Positions 1-5,135 of a DNA stretch of 9,559 nt are shown piece by piece; within the stretch, counting starts at the first letter, position 1, and each line of letters starts with the position of its first letter. Location: contig CAYUGZ010000020.1 in assembly GCA_964444465.1 (NCBI GenBank), positions 1-9,559 on the forward strand. Reading direction: 5' to 3'. A program made the translations under genes and the position numbers. The DNA is from JACPNE01 sp964444465. GTDB lineage: Archaea > Nanobdellota > Nanobdellia > SCGC-AAA011-G17 > JACPNG01. The notes beneath the pieces were generated by a model. That model searched no databases, had not been told where the DNA came from, and saw nothing but the letters and a program-made list of their open reading frames with translations.

Positions 1-2
1 TA

Positions 3-89
3 AAAGGAAAAGAAATTCAAGATTTTAGAGATAAAGCAGATAAATTTGTTGGAGAGATGGCTTCTTTAGTAAAAAAATTAGAAAGTTAA
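3..89 (+). CDS. C-terminal fragment of an unknown protein (cut by window edge)
   Basis: One frame is open from the left edge to a TAA at 87-89 and gives 28 residues, ending in ASLVKKLES. The fragment is charged and reads as amphipathic helix (EIQDFRDKADKF is part of it), with no recognisable motif. Its codons (AAA, GAA, TTA, GAT) match the neighbouring genes. It converges on the minus-strand gene ending at 114, leaving 24 bases between the two stops. The start and most of the gene lie outside the window, so no function can be given. A chance open frame is possible in so short a piece, but the gap would otherwise be unusually long for this compact region. Confidence 0.55.
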   Translation, partial: KGKEIQDFRDKADKFVGEMASLVKKLES

Positions 90-124
90 AAAAAGAAAAA
101 ATTAAGAAGTAGTTTAAGCTTCTT
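90..124. terminator. Candidate bidirectional terminator between convergent genes
   Basis: AAGAAG (104-109) and CTTCTT (119-124) form a 6-bp stem with a 9-nt loop across the end of the minus-strand gene. On the minus strand the bases beyond the stop are U-rich (about 107 down to 90), the usual archaeal termination signal. On the + strand the run is A-rich, so any + strand terminator would depend on the stem and the T-run at 121-126. Assignment is by pattern only. Confidence 0.35.
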
Positions 125-689
125 TTGGTTTAAAGTTTTCTTCAATAGCTTTTAATTTAAGATTTGAAAAGTCGTCATCCATTATTACTTTTGAATGAGC
201 ATACATTCTATTCCTCAATTCATTCACTATTGCACTAGTAGAAACTAATTTCTTTTCTTCTTCAGTGAAATCTTTTTCATCTTTACTTTCTAATTCTTTA
301 GTTTTTTCAACTAAATCTTTAAAAGTTCCTTGATATTCACTTACAAATTCTGGAATTTCTTGGCTGTAACCTACTTTCTTAGCAGCACCTATTATAGTCT
401 CAACTTTTGCTTCTAATAACTGACCAGTAGAAGTTTGATCATATACTTTAAATGCTTCTTCAGCTATTACAGGTAGTATTCCATTATTAGCTTTTATTGC
501 TTGTGGTAAACCTGCAATCCAAGGACCAACAGCTTCAGTAACTTCATCGCTAGCTCCTTTTAAATAATTTTCAAGAGCGCCCATTGCATATTCTACATTT
601 CTTGGGTCTTTTTTAAGTTCAGACATACCTACATTTAAATAAGCATGATCTACAATTTGATCTACAGTTATATCTTTATTTTCAGTCAT
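114..689 (-). CDS. Unknown cytosolic alpha-helical protein, 191 aa
   Basis: I do not recognise this family. The protein is soluble: no signal peptide, no membrane segment, no cysteine. It is acidic and mostly helical, with helix-rich stretches at about residues 8-45, 75-105 and 112-165; the 125-148 stretch (KDLVEKTKELESKDEKDFTEEEK) is highly charged and could be a short coiled coil or flexible linker. The ATG at 689 is supported by GAGAGGT (about 699-706), roughly ten bases upstream. A strong BRE/TATA box (GAAAGGTTTATAAG, minus strand, 750-737) would put the transcript start near 716 and give a leader of about 27 nt. The gene is monocistronic: it diverges from the dnaG region and converges with the fragment at 3-89. 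A good promoter and ribosome site suggest a well-expressed protein, but no function is visible. Confidence 0.8.
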   Translation of the reverse strand: MTENKDITVDQIVDHAYLNVGMSELKKDPRNVEYAMGALENYLKGASDEVTEAVGPWIAGLPQAIKANNGILPVIAEEAFKVYDQTSTGQLLEAKVETIIGAAKKVGYSQEIPEFVSEYQGTFKDLVEKTKELESKDEKDFTEEEKKLVSTSAIVNELRNRMYAHSKVIMDDDFSNLKLKAIEENFKPKEA

Positions 690-736
690 TTTATTTTTTA
701 CCTCTCAATTTCATTACTATTTAGTAGTGTATGTTG

Positions 737-750
737 CTTATAAACCTTTC
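737..750 (-). promoter_or_regulatory. BRE/TATA promoter of the 191-aa gene
   Basis: The minus strand reads GAAAGGTTTATAAG, a purine-rich BRE followed by a TATA box. A start about 26 bases downstream (near 716) gives a short leader before the ATG at 689. The first ten bases are identical to those at the SRP RNA promoter and the PINA promoter in this window. Confidence 0.7.
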
Positions 751-767
751 GATTCACTAAAATCATA

Positions 768-793
768 TATTTATAAACAATATTTATAAACAA
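768..793. repeat. Tandem 13-bp repeat TATTTATAAACAA, two perfect copies
   Basis: The same 13 bases occur at 768-780 and 781-793 with no spacer. Each copy holds the palindromic core TTTATAAA, which resembles a TATA box readable in both directions. The pair sits between the divergent promoters of the 191-aa gene and the + strand RNA. It could be a regulator binding site, a spare TBP site or simple AT-rich duplication. Confidence 0.6.
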
Positions 794-794
794 A

Positions 795-810
795 CCAAAA
801 GTATATAAAC
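795..810 (+). promoter_or_regulatory. TATA promoter of the structured RNA upstream of dnaG
   Basis: GTATATAAAC (801-810), preceded by CCAAAA, is a good archaeal TATA box. Its centre near 806 is about 28 bases before 834, where the folded GC-rich RNA begins. That is the normal archaeal spacing, so the RNA appears to start with its own structure. Confidence 0.6.
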
Positions 811-833
811 AAGTTTAATTTACTTTAATCAAA

Positions 834-906
834 GCCCGGCATTGAGAATACTCAATGGAGTACGGCGATCGCCAAGGCAATGAGCTTGGGAGTTAGTGTT
901 TCGGGC
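834..906 (+). ncRNA. Candidate structured RNA (small RNA or dnaG leader aptamer), family not recognised
   Basis: This 73-base block is about 55% GC by hand count, inside a strongly AT-rich spacer; that is the usual mark of an RNA gene in AT-rich archaea. The ends pair (GCCCGG 834-839 with TTCGGGC 900-906, one G.U). Directly stacked is a perfect 7-bp hairpin, CATTGAG 840-846 with CTCAATG 851-857, loop AATA. A second hairpin pairs CCAAG 872-876 with CTTGG 885-889. GGCGATCGCC (864-873) is palindromic. Together these make a closed three-stem fold. A TATA box lies at the right distance upstream. It is not a tRNA (no T-loop or anticodon arm), and I see no C/D boxes, H/ACA trinucleotide or known riboswitch core. 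Strand is chosen from the promoter. It may be free-standing or the 5' part of the dnaG leader. Confidence 0.55.
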
Positions 907-921
907 AATATTTCATAATTT

Positions 922-1039
922 AAAGGACAAGATATTAAATCATCACATTCACTTTTGGGGGTCTCAAATTTACCTCCTTTTAGAAAAATAACACAAAAAT
1001 CGATATATTAGTAATATAAAGATAAATATCTTGTTCTTT
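922..1039 (+). promoter_or_regulatory. Long inverted repeat and nested hairpin in the dnaG leader
   Basis: AAAGGACAAGATATT (922-936) pairs with AATATCTTGTTCTTT (1025-1039): 15 pairs, one of them G.U. The enclosed loop contains GGGGGT (957-962) pairing with ACCTCC (972-977), followed by TTTT (978-981), which looks like a terminator hairpin. CTCCT (974-978) is also complementary to the dnaG Shine-Dalgarno AGGAG (1060-1064), so the two pairings exclude each other. The arrangement resembles a regulatory leader, provided transcription enters from the promoter at 801-810. Alternatively the left arm and hairpin end a separate RNA, and dnaG starts from weaker TATA-like sequence at 1003-1020. Confidence 0.45.
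1003..1020 (+). promoter_or_regulatory. Possible proximal dnaG TATA box
   Basis: ATATATTA (1003-1010) and TAATATAAA (1012-1020) are TATA-like and would place a start at about 1033-1043, giving dnaG a leader of 30-40 nt. Neither has a clear BRE, and the surroundings are AT-rich enough for chance matches. If real, dnaG is not obliged to use the long leader. Confidence 0.35.
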
Positions 1040-1073
1040 CATTGTATACATAAAATGATAGGAGTTGGTTTAA

Positions 1074-2285
<1,212 letters not shown>

Positions 2286-2300
2286 GAATAACAAAAACAT

Positions 2301-2309
2301 TAATATACA
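2301..2309 (+). promoter_or_regulatory. TATA box giving a leaderless mRNA for the 167-aa gene
   Basis: TAATATACA (2301-2309) is centred about 26 bases before the ATG at 2331, so the transcript would begin at or beside the start codon. No Shine-Dalgarno is present before that ATG, which fits leaderless translation. Confidence 0.5.
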
Positions 2310-2330
2310 CTAAACATCTTATTTGATTAG

Positions 2331-2834
2331 ATGGAGTTAACAAAAAGAGGGGCAAAAAACATTTCTATTACTAAAACAACTTTAGTAATTGTTATTATAA
2401 TTATAGCTATATGGATTTTTTTCTTTTCAAACATAATTAAAAAAAATTGTTCAACTATCCAGTGTTTTGATGAACAATCAATTCAATGTAAACCAACAAA
2501 ATTTACTGGAATTGTAGATAATAATGTATTCAAATATACAATAAAAGGTTCTGAAGGAGCTAATTGTAAAGTAAAGATAGAATTAGATAAAATGGGAGTT
2601 GGAACACCTATAGAACTAATAAATTTATTTGAAGGAAGATCCATGGAATGTAATATTCCTCAAAATAGAATGAAAGAAATTTCAATTAATAAAATGCAAG
2701 ATGTAATCAATTTTTGTACAGGTCCATTAAAAGAATCTATATATGAATTAATTATAAAAAAATTATATGGACTAGTAGTTCAGAATATGGATGAAATTTT
2801 AGAAGATTTAGATAAAAATTTATTTGAAAAGTAG
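2331..2834 (+). CDS. Small membrane-anchored extracytoplasmic protein with six cysteines
   Basis: No family is recognised. The 167-residue protein begins with a short basic segment (KRGAKN), then one strongly hydrophobic helix at about 17-33, rich in Val, Ile, Trp and Phe. There is no obvious cleavage site, so it is probably a signal anchor with the remainder outside the membrane. All six cysteines (C40, C45, C53, C79, C107, C129) follow the helix, which fits disulfide bonding outside the cell (inference). Residues 56-110 read as beta-rich and 130-167 as helical and charged. No Shine-Dalgarno precedes ATG 2331, but a TATA box 26 bases upstream suggests leaderless expression. The TAG stop (2832-2834) lies inside the 3' end of the SRP RNA gene on the other strand, a 4-base overlap. 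Confidence 0.75.
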   Translation: MELTKRGAKNISITKTTLVIVIIIIAIWIFFFSNIIKKNCSTIQCFDEQSIQCKPTKFTGIVDNNVFKYTIKGSEGANCKVKIELDKMGVGTPIELINLFEGRSMECNIPQNRMKEISINKMQDVINFCTGPLKESIYELIIKKLYGLVVQNMDEILEDLDKNLFEK

Positions 2835-3099
2835 GCACGCTCAAGAATTGACATAAACTAAAACCATTAGCTACCTTGATTCTTTCTCAACTCCGCTACC
2901 CTATAAGCGCCAACATTTTTGCTTAGTGCTGCTTTATTCCTAACCTGACACAGTTCACAAAAACATCAACCAAATAGGACAAAGTCTCAACGTCCAAACC
3001 AAGACTAACAATCCTAACTATACCTTTTCTCGAGCTTCGATCCCACCATAAAGCCGATTTGTGGTTACAGGCAACGGCTATCTACCCAATCTAGCCTAC
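2831..3099 (-). ncRNA. ffs: Signal recognition particle RNA (7S / SRP RNA), archaeal type
   Basis: Read on the minus strand this is an SRP RNA of about 269 nt, close to the 300 nt usual for archaea. The helix 8 core that binds SRP54 is complete at 2949-2928: GTCAGG, then UUA-GGAA-UAA hairpin with GGAA tetraloop, then AGCAGC. The 5' Alu domain shows the conserved TGTAACC (3069-3063) and the following A-rich and GATCGAAGC segments. The ends pair, GTAGGC (3099-3094) with GCCTAC (2836-2831), forming archaeal helix 1. Base composition is clearly richer in GC than the flanks. A BRE/TATA box lies 27 bases upstream (3135-3121) and a U4 tract (2830-2827) directly follows the 3' end. The RNA scaffolds SRP19 and SRP54 for co-translational targeting to the membrane. 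End positions are inferred from pairing and may be off by a few bases. Confidence 0.92.
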
Positions 3100-3120
3100 A
3101 AACAATTAACAACATTTTAT

Positions 3121-3135
3121 TCTTTTAAACCTTTC
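3121..3135 (-). promoter_or_regulatory. SRP RNA promoter
   Basis: The minus strand reads GAAAGGTTTAAAAGA; the TATA centre near 3126 is 27 bases upstream of the RNA start at 3099. It matches the GAAAGGTTTA core found before the 191-aa gene and the PINA gene. It is back to back with the tRNA-Leu promoter. Confidence 0.75.
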
Positions 3136-3149
3136 TAAGTATAAAGTAA

Positions 3150-3160
3150 GCTTTAAAAGT
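3150..3160 (+). promoter_or_regulatory. Promoter of the tRNA-Leu / trmI transcript
   Basis: GCTTTAAAAGT is a TATA box centred near 3155, about 28 bases upstream of the tRNA 5' end at 3183. It lacks the GAAAGG BRE used by its divergent neighbour. As there is no room for another promoter before trmI, it should drive both genes. Confidence 0.65.
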
Positions 3161-3182
3161 CAAAATAAACATTTATTTCCAT

Positions 3183-3266
3183 GCGGAGTTGCCGGAGCGG
3201 TCAAACGGGATGCGCTCAAGACGCATTGGCTTAGTGCCTACGCAGGTTCGAATCCTGTACTCCGCA
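3183..3266 (+). tRNA. tRNA-Leu, anticodon CAA
   Basis: An 84-base type II tRNA. The acceptor stem GCGGAGT (3183-3189) pairs with ACTCCGC (3259-3265), and A3266 is the discriminator. The anticodon stem ATGCG/CGCAT encloses loop CTCAAGA with anticodon CAA, which reads UUG. A long variable arm (TGGC-TTAGT-GCC) and T-arm GCAGG-TTCGAAT-CCTGT follow; the long arm with A73 fits leucine. CCA is not encoded and there is no intron. The trmI start codon is only 5 bases after the discriminator. Confidence 0.95.
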
Positions 3267-3271
3267 ATAAA

Positions 3272-3982
3272 ATGAAAAAAATATTAATAAGAAAAGATAA
3301 AAAGTATTATTGGAATGAAGGAGACTTACATACAGCATCTGGAGTAATAAAAGAAGAGGATCTAAAAAAATCTGTAGATAAAGTAAAAGCTCATTCTGGA
3401 AAGGAATTTTCTGTAGCCCCTGCTTTATTCATTGATAAAATAGAAAAAATAAAAAGGGATCCACAAGCAATGTTAGAAAAAGACATTGCTTTAATATTAA
3501 CATATAGTTCTATAGACAAAAATTCAATAGTTTTAGAAGCTGGAACTGGATCTGGAAAATTAACTTCTTTCTTAGCAAGAATTGTTAATAAAGTTTATAG
3601 TTATGATAAAAATAAAGACAACTTAAATTTAGCTAAAAAAAATTTGGATTTTTTAGAAATAAACAATGTTGAACTTAAAAATAAAGATATATATGAAGGG
3701 ATAGATGAAAAAGAATTAGATTTAATTGTTTTAGATTTGCCAACACCATGGAAATCTGTTAAAGATTGTTATGATTCCTTGAAACAAGGATCATTTTTAA
3801 TTTCTTATCTTCCAACAATCCCTCAAGTTATGGAATTTATACATGAGGTTAACAAACATAATTTTTTAGTTGTTAAAACAATTGAATTAATAGAAAGGGA
3901 ATGGATGGTTGAAGGGCAAAAAACCCGTCCAAAATCTTCTTTACAACACACAGCTTTCTTAACTTTTGTTAGAAAATTATAA
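3272..3982 (+). CDS. trmI: tRNA (adenine-N1)-methyltransferase, TrmI family
   Basis: A SAM-dependent tRNA methyltransferase of the TrmI family, whose archaeal members make m1A at positions 57/58 in the T-loop. The 236-residue length is normal. The N-terminal small domain (1-65) includes the family-like HTASGVI and GKEFSVAPA. The Rossmann methyltransferase domain follows: SAM-binding EAGTGSG (89-95), acidic D112 at the end of the second strand, and catalytic-site DLPTPW (155-160). The C-terminal RP (219-220) and HTAFLTF (226-232) are the family's end motif. ATG 3272 is five bases after tRNA-Leu, with no Shine-Dalgarno, so translation is probably leaderless on the fragment released by tRNA 3' processing. 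A family enzyme co-transcribed with a tRNA is a neat functional pairing. The next gene begins 33 bases downstream. Confidence 0.9.
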   Translation: MKKILIRKDKKYYWNEGDLHTASGVIKEEDLKKSVDKVKAHSGKEFSVAPALFIDKIEKIKRDPQAMLEKDIALILTYSSIDKNSIVLEAGTGSGKLTSFLARIVNKVYSYDKNKDNLNLAKKNLDFLEINNVELKNKDIYEGIDEKELDLIVLDLPTPWKSVKDCYDSLKQGSFLISYLPTIPQVMEFIHEVNKHNFLVVKTIELIEREWMVEGQKTRPKSSLQHTAFLTFVRKL

Positions 3983-3993
3983 ATATACTGATA

Positions 3994-4004
3994 ATTATTT
4001 AAAG
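3994..4004 (+). promoter_or_regulatory. Possible TATA box for the CBS-domain gene
   Basis: ATTATTTAAAG is centred near 4000, which would start transcription about 4026, beside the second ATG (4025). A weaker AAATATAC at 3981-3988 would instead serve the ATG at 4016. The spacing decides which start is used and I cannot settle it. Confidence 0.4.
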
Positions 4005-4015
4005 TTCTTAAAATA

Positions 4016-4456
4016 ATGTTCTTTATGGGTGTTCCTGTAAGTAAAGTAATGGTAAAAAGAGTTATAACTTGTGATGTTAGTGTTACATTACAAGCTGCTT
4101 CTAAAGTTATGAAGAATAAAAAAATTGGTTGTTTAATCATAACTAAAAACAAAAAACCTGTAGGAATATTAACTGAAGTAGACATAACCTACAAAGGAAT
4201 GGCTGAAAATTTAGATGGGACCAAAGTTCAAGTACAAAAAATAATGAGCTCTCCTTTAAAGATGATATCTCCAAATCAAGATGTTTATTATGCTGAAAAC
4301 ATGATGAATAAAAATAAAATAAAGAAACTTCCTGTAATAAAATCTGGAAAGATGGTTGGAATATTGACACAAACAGATATTATTGATTATTTTACTAAAC
4401 AAAGAAAAACATTAGCACTTGAGAGATTTAAAAAAGAACTTAAATCAATCAAATAA
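4016..4456 (+). CDS. Two-CBS-domain protein
   Basis: A stand-alone pair of CBS domains, 146 aa, with a short charged C-terminal tail. CBS1 (about 7-62) contains IGCLIITKNKKPVGILTEVDI and CBS2 (about 74-130) contains IKKLPVIKSGKMVGILTQTDI; the GILTE/QxD motifs at 50-56 and 115-121 are the classic second halves. Such pairs form a Bateman module that binds adenine nucleotides or SAM and senses energy or ligand state; they usually act on a partner protein. The likely partner is the next gene, which begins 10 bases after this stop. The start is uncertain: ATG 4016 gives MFFMGVPVSKVM, while ATG 4025 gives the more typical MGVPVSKVM and sits at the expected position for leaderless initiation. The ligand cannot be predicted. 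Confidence 0.88.
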   Translation: MFFMGVPVSKVMVKRVITCDVSVTLQAASKVMKNKKIGCLIITKNKKPVGILTEVDITYKGMAENLDGTKVQVQKIMSSPLKMISPNQDVYYAENMMNKNKIKKLPVIKSGKMVGILTQTDIIDYFTKQRKTLALERFKKELKSIK

Positions 4457-4466
4457 TGGAGTAAAT

Positions 4467-5024
4467 TTGACAAAGCTAAATCTAAAAGATATTGATGATA
4501 ATGAAGTATTATTAGTTGTTACCCCAACTAAAGTTCTTCAAAAAATAAATTTCGAAATTTTGAAACATTTTATTAATGATAAACAAGCAGTATGTGTCTA
4601 TTCAACTTTTAACAAACCTAATAATACAATAATAACTCAACTACAAAAAAATAATATAAAAACAGATAAAATTTTCTTCATTGATTGTGCAACTCCAGTA
4701 TCTTCATCTGAAGAAATGCATGGAAGTAGTAAAAGTATTTTTTTAAATCCACAATCACTTACAAATCTTTCAATAGCTATAACTACTGCACTCGAAAACC
4801 TACCTAAAAAACAACCAAATATTCTAATTCTTGATACTATTGATACTTTAATGTTGCATAATGATAGAAAAATTGTCATTAGATTTATTCACCAACTTTG
4901 TGGAAAAATAAGAAAAAATAAAGTTAAATCTATTTTTTACGTTACTGAAGAAGAGAGTGATAAAAAAACTATTTCTGAAATCTCTAATTTTTGTGATACC
5001 TCTTTAAGCATAAATGAAATATAA
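4467..5024 (+). CDS. RecA/KaiC-like ATPase-fold protein without a P-loop
   Basis: The 185-residue protein has the strand and helix pattern of a RecA/KaiC-type ATPase but has lost the Walker A motif: where GxxxxGK[ST] belongs the sequence is LLVVTPTKVLQKIN (15-28). The second strand segment VCVYSTFNKPNN (42-53), KIFFIDCAT (68-76) and a Walker B-like PNILILDTIDTL (117-128, D123) remain. Cysteines 43, 74, 145 and 176 are scattered. It is probably an inactive, structural or regulatory paralogue of archaeal RadA/KaiC-like proteins; this is inference from pattern. I choose TTG 4467 because GGAG (4458-4461) is five bases upstream and the start falls just after the CBS gene's stop. An upstream TTG at 4419 would add 16 residues that merely overlap that gene. 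It very likely works with the CBS protein. Confidence 0.75.
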   Translation: MTKLNLKDIDDNEVLLVVTPTKVLQKINFEILKHFINDKQAVCVYSTFNKPNNTIITQLQKNNIKTDKIFFIDCATPVSSSEEMHGSSKSIFLNPQSLTNLSIAITTALENLPKKQPNILILDTIDTLMLHNDRKIVIRFIHQLCGKIRKNKVKSIFYVTEEESDKKTISEISNFCDTSLSINEI

Positions 5025-5027
5025 CTA

Positions 5028-5040
5028 GAAAGGTTTAAAA
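5028..5040 (+). promoter_or_regulatory. BRE/TATA promoter of the PINA gene
   Basis: GAAAGGTTTAAAA is the same BRE/TATA block as at the SRP RNA promoter. Centred near 5037, it predicts transcription from about 5060-5065, leaving a leader of roughly 70 nt before ATG 5136. The start would lie in the left arm of the dyad at 5054-5095. Confidence 0.65.
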
Positions 5041-5053
5041 ACCCAAATTCTTT

Positions 5054-5095
5054 GTACCAGATAACAGAAGCGCTTATTCTAATGTTATCCAGTAC
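5054..5095 (+). promoter_or_regulatory. 42-bp interrupted dyad in the PINA leader
   Basis: GTAC-CA-GATAACA (5054-5066) faces TGTTATC-CA-GTAC (5083-5095): 7 perfect inner pairs, a 2x2 CA/CA mismatch and 4 outer pairs. The 16-base loop itself contains the palindrome AAGCGCTT (5068-5075). The block overlaps the predicted transcription start, so it may be an operator for a dimeric repressor or an RNA hairpin in the leader. No Shine-Dalgarno of normal spacing precedes ATG 5136. Confidence 0.5.
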
Positions 5096-5135
5096 AATGT
5101 AGATAGGGGAATTTCAATTTAAAAAACTTTCGAAA

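Noticed and set aside
940..946. GTGATGA on the minus strand, a perfect box C
   Set aside because: No CTGA box D at a usable distance and no C'/D' pair, so a C/D guide RNA is not supported.
939..979. Mini-ORF on the minus strand: AGGAGGT followed by TTG and 10 codons to TAA
   Set aside because: The ribosome-site match is the complement of the ACCTCC hairpin arm; ten codons with a TTG start and no promoter is not enough.
972..980. ACCTCCTTT resembling the 3' end of 16S rRNA
   Set aside because: No other 16S sequence is nearby; it is better explained as the hairpin arm or the complement of a Shine-Dalgarno.
3823..4185. Minus-strand open frame of 120 codons
   Set aside because: It overlaps trmI and the CBS gene, both clear families; no promoter, ribosome site or domain. 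A shadow frame.
4419..4466. Upstream TTG start for the RecA-like gene
   Set aside because: The extra 16 residues come from reading the CBS gene's 3' end in another frame; TTG 4467 has GGAG at proper spacing.
4143..4879. Minus-strand open frames at 4143-4370 and 4637-4879
   Set aside because: Antisense shadows of the CBS gene and the RecA-like gene, with no supporting signals.
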